A stretch of 64,000 nucleotides of DNA from JAWLGZ01 sp041690635. Lineage in GTDB: Bacteria > Pseudomonadota > Gammaproteobacteria > Thiohalomonadales > Thiohalomonadaceae. Under the pieces are notes generated by a model. That model was not told the DNA's origin. It did no database searches and saw nothing but the letters and a program-made list of their open reading frames with translations. The stretch's first letter is position 1. Each line of letters opens with the position of its first letter. This document shows positions 37,078-45,841 of this stretch, one piece after another. The position numbers and the translations under genes were made by a program. The stretch spans positions 124,001-188,000 of the forward strand of contig JAWLGZ010000004.1 in NCBI GenBank assembly GCA_041690635.1, read 5' to 3'.

Positions 37078-37154
37078 TGGGCTGGAAACTCCCGCCCCCG
37101 GCTGCTTTAGTTAGCGGATAGAGCGGCTGCACTCATGCCGCGGGAGAAAAATGC

Positions 37155-37469
37155 ATGAATGACCGTTTGCCGGAGCAGTACGAATCGCTGCGCACGCGCT
37201 ACCGCCAGACGATGGAATCGGTGGAGCAACTCGGGAGGGCGATACGTGACGAGGGCCCCCTCGATGAAAAAACCGCCCACCTGATTCAACTCGCCGCCGC
37301 CGCTGCCGTCCGTTCGGAAGGTTCCGTGCACAGCCATGTGCGCCGGGCGCTCGGAGCAGGGGCATCGCCCGACGAGGTGCGGCATGCACTGCTTCTGTTG
37401 ACCAGCACCATCGGCTTTCCCACAGTGAGTGCCGCCATGAGTTGGGCGGACGATCTGCTCAAGGAGTAG
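37155..37469 (+). CDS. Carboxymuconolactone decarboxylase (CMD/AhpD)-like protein lacking the Cys pair
   Basis: The 104-residue, all-helical protein matches the CMD/AhpD fold, including HSHVRRALGAGASPDEVRHAL. The redox CxxC motif that precedes this His in AhpD-type proteins is absent here (SEGSVH), so a peroxidase-type function is unlikely. Decarboxylase members also lack the pair. The gene follows the diguanylate cyclase with a good ribosome site (GGGAG) and lies 31 bp upstream of the GYD-domain gene, so the two small genes probably form one unit. Confidence 0.8.
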   Translation: MNDRLPEQYESLRTRYRQTMESVEQLGRAIRDEGPLDEKTAHLIQLAAAAAVRSEGSVHSHVRRALGAGASPDEVRHALLLLTSTIGFPTVSAAMSWADDLLKE

Positions 37470-37500
37470 CAGCATCAGGTATTGCCACGGAGGGCAACCC

Positions 37501-37788
37501 ATGCAGACCTACATCATCCTCAGTCAGCTCTCACCCGACGCCATCAGCGACCCCAAGGAGTTCAGGCAGCTGGCGCAGGCGGTCAAGGAGAAGCTCCATT
37601 CGGAGTGTCCGGACGTGCAGTGGCGGGACAGCTACGCCACGGCAGGGCGCTTCAATGTGGTCGACGTGATCGAATCGGACAATCCGACGCAGGTAAAGAA
37701 GGCGGCGATGATCATCGGCGCCGAGGGCCACTCCGCCACCGAGACGATGCTGGCGACGCCGTGGAAGGAGTTCATGGCCAGCCTGTAG
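37501..37788 (+). CDS. GYD-domain protein
   Basis: A 95-residue GYD-family protein: YIILSQLSPDAISDPKEFRQL at the N-terminus, SYATAGRFNVVDVIESDNP (the GxxDxV element) in the middle, and ATETMLATPWKEF at the end. The fold is ferredoxin-like, similar to dimeric alpha-beta barrels. The biochemical role of GYD proteins is unknown. GGAGGG lies seven bases upstream of the ATG. Confidence 0.88.
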   Translation: MQTYIILSQLSPDAISDPKEFRQLAQAVKEKLHSECPDVQWRDSYATAGRFNVVDVIESDNPTQVKKAAMIIGAEGHSATETMLATPWKEFMASL

Positions 37789-37877
37789 GTGGTCGGTAGT
37801 CGGTAGTCGGTGGCCACCATCCTGGAGTGTTCCGGTAGAATCGGCGGTCGGTCGAGCCCTGCGAACTCCCGGGAACC

Positions 37878-39251
37878 GTGAACGCCCCATCATCCTTCTG
37901 CGATCCCCTGCCGTACCGCGCTGATGCCGCCGCCTTTTTCGAACGGGTTGCGGACCGGCCGTGGGCTGTCTTTCTCGACAGCGGCGGGAGCGGCGGCACG
38001 CGGTACGACATCATCGCCGCCGAACCGGCCGTCACGCTGACCACCCGCGGAGAGCGGACCGAGATCCGGGACACCTCCGGCCGTACACGCAGCTCCGGGG
38101 CGGACCCGTTTGCCTTGGTGCGGGAGGCGCTCGGGGCCGCAGTGCCTACGCCGAACGGACTCCCCTTTGCAGGCGGCGCGCTGGGTTACTTCGGTTATGA
38201 CCTTGCACGGCGCATCGAACAGCTGCCCAGCCTGGCCATCGACGGGGAAGGGTTGCCCGAGATGGCAATCGGCATCTACGACTGGGCGGTGGTGCTCGAT
38301 CATGTGCGTCGGGAGGCGTGGCTGGCGGGAGGTGTGCGCGGCCATGTGACGCAAGAACACCGGGCTGCGCTTCTCGGACTTTTCTCGGAACCGGTTGTCC
38401 CGCGTCAGGCCGCCCCGTTTGTCGCCCGTTCTCCCGTACACTCCAACTTTAGCGCCGGGCAGTATGCCGCCGCCTTCGCCCGGGTGATGACCTACCTCCG
38501 TGACGGTGACTGCTATCAGGTGAACCTGGCGCAGCGTTTCGAAGCGCAGGTGAACGGCGATCCCTGGCGTGCCTATCTCGCACTTCGCCAGCAGAGTCCG
38601 GCGCCGTTCGGGGCCTTTCTCAACCTTCCCGAAGCGCAGCTTCTGTGCAACTCGCCCGAGCGCTTTCTCCAGGTGCGCGCTGGTGCGGTGGAGACCCGTC
38701 CCATCAAGGGTACGCGCCGCCGTGATGCGGACCCGGCGCGTGATGCGGCACTGCGGCGGGAACTGGCGGAGAGCCGGAAAGACCGTGCCGAAAATCTGAT
38801 GATCGTGGATCTGTTGCGCAACGACCTCGGCCGGAACTGCGCCGTCGGTAGCGTCTCGGTGCCGGAGCTGTTCGGGATCGAGAGTTTCGCCACCGTCCAT
38901 CACCTGGTCAGCACCGTTACCGGCACGCTGGCGCGGAACCGGCACGCCCTCGATCTGCTGCGGGGCTGCTTCCCCGGCGGTTCGATCACCGGCGCGCCCA
39001 AACTGCGCGCCATGGCCATCATCGAGGAGCTGGAGCCCCATCGGCGCGGTGTCTACTGCGGCGCCATCGGCTATATCGGCTTCGACGGCGCCATGGACAC
39101 CAACATCGCCATCCGCACCCTGGTGGTGGGGGACGGCACCGCACGCTGGTGGGCCGGTGGCGGTATCGTCGCCGACTCCGACCGGGAAGCCGAATACCGC
39201 GAAACCTTCGACAAGGCCGCCGCGCTGGCCGCCATCATCAAGGATTCGTAG
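37878..39251 (+). CDS. pabB: Aminodeoxychorismate synthase component I
   Basis: PabB makes 4-amino-4-deoxychorismate from chorismate and ammonia on the path to folate. The 457-residue protein has the anthranilate-synthase fold. The PIKGT motif (with Lys) marks aminodeoxychorismate synthase rather than anthranilate synthase, where Ala is usual. RAENLMIVDLLRNDLGR and GSITGAPKLRAMAIIEELE carry chorismate- and Mg-binding residues. The start is GTG at 37878. The glutaminase partner PabA and lyase PabC are not in the window. Confidence 0.95.
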   Translation: MNAPSSFCDPLPYRADAAAFFERVADRPWAVFLDSGGSGGTRYDIIAAEPAVTLTTRGERTEIRDTSGRTRSSGADPFALVREALGAAVPTPNGLPFAGGALGYFGYDLARRIEQLPSLAIDGEGLPEMAIGIYDWAVVLDHVRREAWLAGGVRGHVTQEHRAALLGLFSEPVVPRQAAPFVARSPVHSNFSAGQYAAAFARVMTYLRDGDCYQVNLAQRFEAQVNGDPWRAYLALRQQSPAPFGAFLNLPEAQLLCNSPERFLQVRAGAVETRPIKGTRRRDADPARDAALRRELAESRKDRAENLMIVDLLRNDLGRNCAVGSVSVPELFGIESFATVHHLVSTVTGTLARNRHALDLLRGCFPGGSITGAPKLRAMAIIEELEPHRRGVYCGAIGYIGFDGAMDTNIAIRTLVVGDGTARWWAGGGIVADSDREAEYRETFDKAAALAAIIKDS

Positions 39252-39314
39252 GAGCCCGCCCCCGCGGGCGAAAGGCCGTCGAAAAATTCGCCCGGAGGGC
39301 CGGGGACTCCTCCC
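39248..39314. repeat. Dispersed intergenic repeat, copy 2
   Basis: GTAGGAGCCCGCCCCCGCGG followed by GCGAAAGGCCGTCG and ATTCGCCCGGAGGGCCGGGG. The two halves match those at 24141-24205, and the first half matches 41634-41670. It lies between pabB and egtB. Confidence 0.6.
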
Positions 39315-39378
39315 GCTTATCTGGAAACCCGCCAATTTGCTGCCATGCTTGTTTCCGAACACAAGCGACAAGTTGGCA

Positions 39379-40665
39379 ATGGCACCGCAGCAGTCAGACA
39401 CCGGGACGGCGGCCCAGGGGCTGTTGAATTGGTTCGGCGCCGTACGTGCCCGTACCGAGGCGATCTGCCGTCCGCTCGAAACCGAGGATCACCTTCTCCA
39501 GTGCGCACCTCAGGTGAGCCCGCCCAAGTGGCATCTGGCGCACACCACCTGGTTCTTCGAGCAGTTCATCCTGCAACCGCTCGCCGGCGATTACCGCCCC
39601 TTTCATCCCCGATTCGGTCACCTGTTCAACTCCTACTATGAAACGGTGGGCGAGCCGTTTCCGCGGTCCCGGCGCGGGTTGCTCTCCCGCCCGACGCTGG
39701 CCGAGGTAGAAACCTACCGGCGTTACGTCGATGACTACATGCGCCGTGCAATCGAAACCTTGTCGGCCACTCACTGCCTGGAGCTGGAACGGCGGCTTTC
39801 GCTTGGCCTCCACCACGAGCAGCAGCATCAGGAGCTGCTGCTCATGGACATTCAGTACAACTTCTCGCAAAACCCGTTGCGGCCCGCGTATCACACACCG
39901 GACCCGGCGCCTAAGCGAAAGGCGCCGCCCACGGCATGGCATGCGGTTACGGAAGGGGAGTCCACCATCGGTCATGAGCCGGGTGGTTTCTGTTTTGACA
40001 ACGAGCAGCCGGCCCACCGCGTCCACCTGCGCCCGTTCCGAATCGCCTCGCGCCCGGTCACCAACGGCGAATACCTGACGTTCATGGAGGAGGGCGGCTA
40101 TGCGCGTCCCGAACTGTGGCTCGCCGACGGCTGGGCAACCGTGCAGCAGGAGCAGTGGCGCGCACCGCTCTACTGGTTTGAGGGGGAAGGGAACTGGCAG
40201 CGGTTCGGGCTCGCCGGCGCGCAGCCGTTGAACCCGGATGCCCCGGTGTGCCACGTCAGCTACTACGAGGCGGATGCCTATGCCCGCTGGGCCGGCGCAC
40301 GGCTGGCGGACGAGGCGGAGTGGGAGACCGTGGCACGCCGCCAGCCGGTAGAGGGCAACTTCTGCGAGACGGGCCATCTGGAGCCGATCCCCGTCGAGGC
40401 AGAAGCCGATGCCGGAGATACCCCCCAACAGCTCTTCGGTGATGTGTGGGAGTGGACCCGCAGCCCCTACCTGCCCTATCCGGGCTACCGCCGCGCCGAC
40501 AACGCCTTCGGCGAGTACAACGGCAAGTTCATGTGCAACCAGATGGTGCTGCGCGGCGGCTCCTGCGCGACCCCGGCGGAGCACATGCGGGCGAGCTACC
40601 GCAACTTCTTCTACCCCCACGAGCGCTGGCAGTTCGCCGGCATCCGTCTGGCGGAGGACGCATGA
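39379..40665 (+). CDS. egtB: Ergothioneine biosynthesis protein EgtB-like (iron-dependent sulfoxide synthase)
   Basis: EgtB joins a sulfur donor (gamma-glutamyl-cysteine or cysteine, depending on type) to hercynine with O2. The 428-residue protein has an N-terminal DinB-like four-helix domain carrying the iron-binding His residues: H in HLAHTTWFFE and the HEQQHQE pair. The C-terminal domain has the formylglycine-generating-enzyme-like fold (RPVTNGEYLTFMEEGGY, GDVWEWTRSPYLPYPGY, LRGGSCATP). An in-frame extension back to 39049 lies within pabB and is excluded. The stop overlaps egtD (ATGA). Confidence 0.94.
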   Translation: MAPQQSDTGTAAQGLLNWFGAVRARTEAICRPLETEDHLLQCAPQVSPPKWHLAHTTWFFEQFILQPLAGDYRPFHPRFGHLFNSYYETVGEPFPRSRRGLLSRPTLAEVETYRRYVDDYMRRAIETLSATHCLELERRLSLGLHHEQQHQELLLMDIQYNFSQNPLRPAYHTPDPAPKRKAPPTAWHAVTEGESTIGHEPGGFCFDNEQPAHRVHLRPFRIASRPVTNGEYLTFMEEGGYARPELWLADGWATVQQEQWRAPLYWFEGEGNWQRFGLAGAQPLNPDAPVCHVSYYEADAYARWAGARLADEAEWETVARRQPVEGNFCETGHLEPIPVEAEADAGDTPQQLFGDVWEWTRSPYLPYPGYRRADNAFGEYNGKFMCNQMVLRGGSCATPAEHMRASYRNFFYPHERWQFAGIRLAEDA

Positions 40666-41627
40666 CCTTTTCAGCCCGACCACTCGCCACAGACACCACG
40701 TCCAACGCGCTGCTGTCGGAGGTGCTGGCCGGGCTCACCGCGCACCCGAAGAGCCTCCCGCCCAAGCTGCTGTACGACCGGACCGGCTCGCGTCTGTTCG
40801 AGGCGATCTGCGACACGCCCGAGTACTATCTCACCCGCACCGAACACGCCCTGCTCAAGGGGCACGGCGAGGCGATTGCGGCACGGGTCGGTACCGGCAC
40901 GGTGCTCATCGAACCCGGCAGCGGGAACTGCGGCAAGGTACGGCTGGTACTGGATACGCTGCGACCATGCGCCTACCTGCCGGTGGATATCTGCGGCAAC
41001 ACGCTTGAAGACGCCGTGGAGTCTCTGACCGCCGATTTCCCCTGGTTGCCGATACTCCCGGCGCGTGGCGACTTTACCCATTTCGCCGATCTCCCCGCAG
41101 AGGTTCCGGACGGCCCACGGCTCATCTTCTTCCCGGGCTCCACCATCGGCAATCTGGATCCGGTCGAGGCGGTTGCCTTCCTGCGTCGGGCCGCCGCCGT
41201 GGCGGGCGCAGACGGCGCACTCCTGATCGGCGTCGACACCCGCAAGGCTCCCGAACTGCTGAACGCCGCCTACAACGACAGCGCGGGGCTCACTGCCGCC
41301 TTCAACCTCAACCTGCTGACGCGCCTCAACCGTGAACTCGGCGCCGATTTCCGACCGGAGCAGTTCGAGCACCGCGCCTTCTATCACTCGGAGTGGGGGC
41401 GGGTGGAGATGCACCTGGTCAGCCGGGTGCGCCAAGAGGTACACATTGCCGGCCACCGCATCCGCTTCGAGCCCGGCGAGACCATCCACACCGAAAGCTC
41501 CTACAAATACCGTCCCGAGGCGTTCCAGTTCCTGGCCCGCGAGGCGGGGCTCGTGCCACGCGCCCTGTGGAGCGACGAGAACCAGATGTTCAGCCTCCAC
41601 CTGCTCGGCAGCAACGCGCCCTCCTGA
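40662..41627 (+). CDS. egtD: L-histidine N-alpha-methyltransferase EgtD
   Basis: EgtD trimethylates histidine to hercynine with SAM, the first step of ergothioneine synthesis. The 321-residue protein has SLPPKLLYDRTGSRLFEAICDTPEYY with YYLTRTE, the SAM-binding LIEPGSGNCGKVRLVL, and FFPGSTIGNL, all family marks. The start overlaps the egtB stop by four bases. No egtA, egtC or egtE lies nearby, as is usual for two-gene proteobacterial egtBD loci. Confidence 0.95.
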   Translation: MTFSARPLATDTTSNALLSEVLAGLTAHPKSLPPKLLYDRTGSRLFEAICDTPEYYLTRTEHALLKGHGEAIAARVGTGTVLIEPGSGNCGKVRLVLDTLRPCAYLPVDICGNTLEDAVESLTADFPWLPILPARGDFTHFADLPAEVPDGPRLIFFPGSTIGNLDPVEAVAFLRRAAAVAGADGALLIGVDTRKAPELLNAAYNDSAGLTAAFNLNLLTRLNRELGADFRPEQFEHRAFYHSEWGRVEMHLVSRVRQEVHIAGHRIRFEPGETIHTESSYKYRPEAFQFLAREAGLVPRALWSDENQMFSLHLLGSNAPS

Positions 41628-41633
41628 TAGATC

Positions 41634-41670
41634 CAGGAGCCCGCCCCCGCGGGTGACAGGCGACTGTCAT
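41634..41670. repeat. Dispersed intergenic repeat, copy 3 (partial)
   Basis: CCAGGAGCCCGCCCCCGCGG then GTGACAGGCGACTG matches the first half of the repeat at 39248. The second half (ATTCGCCCGG...) is missing. It lies between egtD and the Hpt gene. Confidence 0.55.
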
Positions 41671-41725
41671 TGCAAGCCGCCAGGCGAAGCGATCTTGCGA
41701 TTCGGGAGCGCCTCGTCGCTTCCGA

Positions 41726-42094
41726 CTAACCCTTGTCCCCCCGCCAATCCCCAGCCGCAACAATCCGCCTTGTCTCCCGAATCACCGCCTCCAGCAGCTC
41801 ACAAATTCCGTCCCGCTGCCCCTGTCGGAGCCGCCCCTCAAAATCGGCAACCACCGCCCGCAAGGCCGGCACCCCGCAATAGGCTGTCGATCCCTTTAAC
41901 TTGTGCGCCTGCACACGCATTCGCTCGAAATCACCAGCGGCCAGACACTCACGAAAAACACGCTCGTGCACAGGCAGTTCCTCCAACAGCATCCCAAACA
42001 GATCGCCGGCCAGTTCCTCGTTACCCCCGGCCTGCTCCAATGCCACTGCCGGGTCCACCACGGGCAGCCCGATCATCGAATCGATTGTTGTCAT
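41726..42094 (-). CDS. Stand-alone Hpt (histidine phosphotransfer) domain protein
   Basis: A 122-residue four-helix Hpt protein with the phosphorylatable histidine H64 in QAHKLKGSTAYCG. It would shuttle phosphate between a hybrid kinase and a response regulator. No kinase or regulator is adjacent. The start at 42094 (MTTIDSMIG) is preferred; an in-frame codon at 42130 is possible. It faces away from the GIDE-LemA gene and converges with egtD. Confidence 0.9.
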   Translation of the reverse strand: MTTIDSMIGLPVVDPAVALEQAGGNEELAGDLFGMLLEELPVHERVFRECLAAGDFERMRVQAHKLKGSTAYCGVPALRAVVADFEGRLRQGQRDGICELLEAVIRETRRIVAAGDWRGDKG

Positions 42095-42140
42095 GGCGCC
42101 TGAGTGTATCGGAACCGAAGCCAACTCCAAATCTCACGAG

Positions 42141-42170
42141 TTGACCAAAACGCCCAATCCCACGTTTAAT
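42141..42170 (+). promoter_or_regulatory. Putative promoter of the GIDE-LemA gene
   Basis: TTGACC (42141-42146) and TTTAAT (42165-42170) are each one base from consensus with 18-bp spacing. The leader to the ATG at 42353 would be about 175 nt and contains the palindrome at 42245-42263. Confidence 0.5.
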
Positions 42171-42244
42171 CGGCGGAGAAAACAGATGCCTGCGAACCAT
42201 GACAGACGCGTGCGACCGCGGGCCTGCACTGGAGAGATGCTGAT

Positions 42245-42263
42245 TTAATCCATCCCGGATTAA
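42245..42263. promoter_or_regulatory. Palindrome in the leader of the GIDE-LemA gene
   Basis: TTAATCC (42245-42251) and GGATTAA (42257-42263) form a perfect 7-bp inverted repeat with a 5-bp spacer in the 5' leader. It could be a protein-binding site or RNA hairpin. Confidence 0.4.
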
Positions 42264-42352
42264 TTCAGATTGAATCCGCTACGCCCGACCCGGCACCTGT
42301 CCGCGCCGGGGGGTGGCCGCTACCGTTTCCGATCAGGGAGTTTGGAGAGCCG

Positions 42353-44710
42353 ATGCGCGTGGTGTCTGGTCAGATCGTTCGTGGCGTGCTGAGTGCGGCA
42401 GGGATTGCCTTCCTGCTGGGGCTCGCCGCCTGGATGGCGGCCCTGGGTTTCGGCAAGCTGGGCGAAATGCGCCAGCTCGAACGTGTGCCGCGCACCTCGG
42501 TAGCGGCGGTGACCGGCGGTGAGGTCAATCTCGCCGGTGTCGCCCAGCCTAAGGAGCGCACCCTCCACGCCCCGGATACGAAGACCGAGACTCTCTACTA
42601 CCGCTATCACGTCGAGCGGCGTGAGCGGGATTCGGATGGCAACGACCGCTGGCGTACAGTCACTGACCGGGTGGAAAAGGTCCCGTTCCGGCTGGTCGAT
42701 GAAACCGGCCACATCACCGTAGTGCCGGGCGGGTCGGTGTCCATCGAAGCCACGCTCGATCATCGCCGTGAGGAGGGGGATCGGCGTTATAGCGAATACC
42801 GCATCGATCCCGGAGATGGGGTATTCCTGTTCGGTGTCGCCGCAGGTGGCTCCGGTTCCTACGAGGTGCGGTTCGATCGGCCGGGGCACTTCACCCCCAT
42901 CATCTCAGAACACGGCGAGACCCGAGCGCGCTCGGGTATGGCATTGGGCAGCCTGGCCGCGACCTGGGGGGCGCTGGCGTTCGCCACCGGGGCGATTCTT
43001 CTGCTCTGTCTCCTGTTACGCATCCACCAGACGGCGCTCTTTCTGGCACTTGTGAGCACCACCGCCTTTGTTGGTCTGATCTACTGGGGTTGGAGCGCCG
43101 CCCACATGGAACTGCGCGCCGCCACCGAGCGCCACGAGGGCGCTGCCCAACGTGCACAGAGTGAGATGGCAGCCAGCTTCAAGCGGCATGACATCGTATG
43201 GGACGGCGACTGGGAGACGCTGGGCAGCCTCAATGACCCGCAGTACGCCGGTCTACCTGTGGGGGAGCGGGAACGCCTCTCGCGCATTCGCCTCGATCTG
43301 GCGCGCGGGGCGGAACGCACCCGCACCACCTGGACCCGGGTACCCGAGCGTATTGTCGCCTGGCGCACCGCATCCAAGCCGCCCGCTTCGATCCCTGTGC
43401 CAGAGCGCGATCGGCCAGCGCTGGCAGCGCTCGACGCCGACTTTGAGGCGACCGCGCTGCCCCGAACCGAAGCATTCCTGGCACAGGCCGGCGGTCTGCT
43501 GGTTGCCGGCCTCTTTTCGTGGTTCGGTTTTCGGCGGATTCGGGTCAAGCGGCTGATTGAGAATATCCCCACCAGTCTGAGCGGCGGGGTCGCCTATGGC
43601 CTTACCGAACTGAAAGGGGAGGTGATCTCCGCCCCTGCTACCGAACCTCTGATCTCGCCGCTGGCAGAGTCAGAGTGTGCCTTCTTCCACTATATCGTCG
43701 AGGAGAAGCGCGGGTCGGGAAAGAACAGACGTTGGGTCACCATTGAAGAGAAGAAACAGGGGCAGCGCTTTCTTGTTCGTGACCGCGAGGGGGATTTCCC
43801 CATCCAGCCAGAAGGGGCCGAGGTGATCTCCACGGCACGGATGACAAAGCGCCACTCACACCGCCGCTACAGTGAGTACCGCATCGATATCGGTGCCCGG
43901 CTTTACGCACTGGGGCGGGCGGTGGTTGATCCGGAGACCGGCTCGTCACTTTACCTGGCCGGTGGCGAGGAGCCGTTCATCCTCAGCAATTTGGGCGAGC
44001 GGGAACTTATGTTACGCAAGGCCTTTGGCGGTTTCACCCAACTCTCTGCCGCTTTCCTCGCGCTATTGGCCGTGGCGCTTGCAGCCATCGGCGCCGCCGG
44101 TTCCTTCAGCGGTCTCGCCTACCTGCTGGCAGCAATGACGGGACCCGCATTTCTGGTGTCCGCACTCGGCGTGCTCATGTACAACGACCTGGTCTTCCTG
44201 CGCCACCGGGTCGCGGCCACCTGGTCCAACATTGGCGTGTCGCTGCAAAAGCGCGCCGATCTGCTGCCCAATCTACAGGAACTGCTCAGCGGCTATCTGG
44301 ACCACGAGCGGGATCTTCAGCGTGAGTTGGCCGAACTCCGCGCTGCAGCGGAAGGCGCCAGAGGGATGTCGCGGCAGCAGGCCGCCGGTTTCATCGAACG
44401 CGAGCACTCGCTGGTGGAGCGAGTGGGCCTGCTGGTGGAGCGCCATCCGGAGCTCAAGGGCAGCGAACTGATGCAGCAGTTCCACAGCACCCTGGTCTGG
44501 CTGGAGAACGAGATTGCGCTGATGCGTGACGGTTTCAACAACGCGGTGGAGCGATACAACACCCGGTGCGGGCAGTTTCCCGAACTGCTGCTCGCGCGCC
44601 TGTTCCGCTTCTATCCCGCCGATCTCTTTCGTGCCCGCGCCGAGGTTCATGCGGTACCGCAGATCCGCCCGACGCAACCTGACATCCAGCGGGACGCCGT
44701 TGGTCCGTAA
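42353..44710 (+). CDS. Membrane protein with two GIDE-like domains and a C-terminal LemA domain
   Basis: A 785-residue protein with hydrophobic segments near 13-33, 196-222, 227-247, 378-395, 563-582 and 586-609. Two copies of a GIDE/MUL1-type beside-a-membrane domain occupy about 55-190 and 415-555; both contain a Tyr-rich Y/HY strand, an R/K-W-x-T-V/I segment and an identical RRYSEYRI motif (144-151 and 504-511). The C-terminal about 150 residues are a LemA domain (VAATWSNIGVSLQKRADLLPN, then a long coiled helix pair). There is no RING finger, so ubiquitin-ligase activity is not implied despite the family name. GGAG precedes the ATG. It appears to be a single-gene unit. The function is unknown. 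Confidence 0.85.
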   Translation: MRVVSGQIVRGVLSAAGIAFLLGLAAWMAALGFGKLGEMRQLERVPRTSVAAVTGGEVNLAGVAQPKERTLHAPDTKTETLYYRYHVERRERDSDGNDRWRTVTDRVEKVPFRLVDETGHITVVPGGSVSIEATLDHRREEGDRRYSEYRIDPGDGVFLFGVAAGGSGSYEVRFDRPGHFTPIISEHGETRARSGMALGSLAATWGALAFATGAILLLCLLLRIHQTALFLALVSTTAFVGLIYWGWSAAHMELRAATERHEGAAQRAQSEMAASFKRHDIVWDGDWETLGSLNDPQYAGLPVGERERLSRIRLDLARGAERTRTTWTRVPERIVAWRTASKPPASIPVPERDRPALAALDADFEATALPRTEAFLAQAGGLLVAGLFSWFGFRRIRVKRLIENIPTSLSGGVAYGLTELKGEVISAPATEPLISPLAESECAFFHYIVEEKRGSGKNRRWVTIEEKKQGQRFLVRDREGDFPIQPEGAEVISTARMTKRHSHRRYSEYRIDIGARLYALGRAVVDPETGSSLYLAGGEEPFILSNLGERELMLRKAFGGFTQLSAAFLALLAVALAAIGAAGSFSGLAYLLAAMTGPAFLVSALGVLMYNDLVFLRHRVAATWSNIGVSLQKRADLLPNLQELLSGYLDHERDLQRELAELRAAAEGARGMSRQQAAGFIEREHSLVERVGLLVERHPELKGSELMQQFHSTLVWLENEIALMRDGFNNAVERYNTRCGQFPELLLARLFRFYPADLFRARAEVHAVPQIRPTQPDIQRDAVGP

Positions 44711-44785
44711 TCGGGATGCTTCCTGCAGCAGGGCGTGTTTGACTCTGACGAGTTCTCCGGGGTGGCAGGCTCGATTCAACTCCTC

Positions 44786-45793
44786 TCAGTCATCAGCCCT
44801 GAGGTGCCGTAGCAGCTGCTCCCGCAAGATCTTCGGTAATCCATGGATGCTGAGGGTGTCCCGCTCGGGGTCGTACTGGACGCGCTGTTTGAGCTGGTGG
44901 GAGGAGAAACTCACCGCCAGGTCCTTCTCCCGCCCTGCGAACTTCACGTAACGCCGCAGGCTGCGGCGGTCCAGCATTACCTCGTCCTGGCTCTCCGGTG
45001 CGTGTTCGGTCATCACCTTCACGAACCGGGCGGTATCGACCCCCTCCAGGGTGCCGGCCAGCGCGTGCAGGCTGATGGGTGCGTCCTGCTCTTCCTGGCT
45101 GGCGCAGTAGTCCACCACCTGATTGCGGAACTGGTCGGCGGTTTCGTCGGGGAGCTGCTTCGAGAAGGTGTCCACGCCCGCCAGGAAGGCGAGTGTGGCT
45201 TCGGCCTTGTCAAGTCCGTTGCCGAAGCCGGTCAGCCGGCGGAATACGTCCGCGAGCGCCGGATTGCCCCGGGGCGGGAGCAGGGAGAGGTAGGCGTAGT
45301 TGCCTCGCTCTTTCCACTCGATCAGGTCGACCTTGATCCCGAACAGGGAGTGACCGGTGTCGATGGCGTAGGAGGGGGTCACGTCGAGCTCTTCGCTGAT
45401 GGACAGGGATGTCTGCTGCCGGGCGACGAACAGGTAGAAGAGGTGACGGTCCGCCCCGGTCTCGGCGAAGAAGAGGCAGTGGGCGTCTATCTCGATCTTG
45501 CTTTCGTCTACGGCGCGCTTCAGCCACTCCATCAGGGTGGCGGTGAGTTGGGAGAACGTGGTCCCGTCGGCGAGGAACGATTCGAGGAGCTGTTCCAGCG
45601 GCGAGCGCTCCTTGTCCTCGGCGGTGAAACTGCCATGCTCGCGACTGATGCGCCCGAGAAAGGCGCTCTTGAGCTTGGCCAACAACTCTTCGCTGCGGCC
45701 TTCGGGGGCAAGTTCGTCGGCGCGCAGGGAGAGCCGGGCGGATGAATCGGCCTGGCGGAGCAGGTGGTGGGTGGTGACGTGTGAGATGGGCAT
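44786..45793 (-). CDS. yejK: Nucleoid-associated protein YejK/NdpA
   Basis: A 335-residue nucleoid-associated protein of the NdpA/YejK family. The N-terminus MPISHVTTHHLLR and the C-terminal KFAGREKDLAVSFSSHQLKQRVQYDPERDTL-like block match the family; the central SLFGIKVDLIEWKERGNYAYLSLLP segment is also typical. The in-frame extension to 45841 lacks a ribosome site. Its role in nucleoid organisation is poorly defined. It is divergent from the methionine gamma-lyase gene. Confidence 0.9.
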   Translation of the reverse strand: MPISHVTTHHLLRQADSSARLSLRADELAPEGRSEELLAKLKSAFLGRISREHGSFTAEDKERSPLEQLLESFLADGTTFSQLTATLMEWLKRAVDESKIEIDAHCLFFAETGADRHLFYLFVARQQTSLSISEELDVTPSYAIDTGHSLFGIKVDLIEWKERGNYAYLSLLPPRGNPALADVFRRLTGFGNGLDKAEATLAFLAGVDTFSKQLPDETADQFRNQVVDYCASQEEQDAPISLHALAGTLEGVDTARFVKVMTEHAPESQDEVMLDRRSLRRYVKFAGREKDLAVSFSSHQLKQRVQYDPERDTLSIHGLPKILREQLLRHLRADD

Positions 45794-45841
45794 TATCCGT
45801 TTTGGAAGGTGGCGCTGCGCGGGGCTGCTGATTTTACCCAC

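Noticed and set aside
37890..39401. 503-codon minus-strand frame opposite pabB
   Set aside because: Shadow of the pabB codon pattern; pabB has all chorismate-binding motifs.
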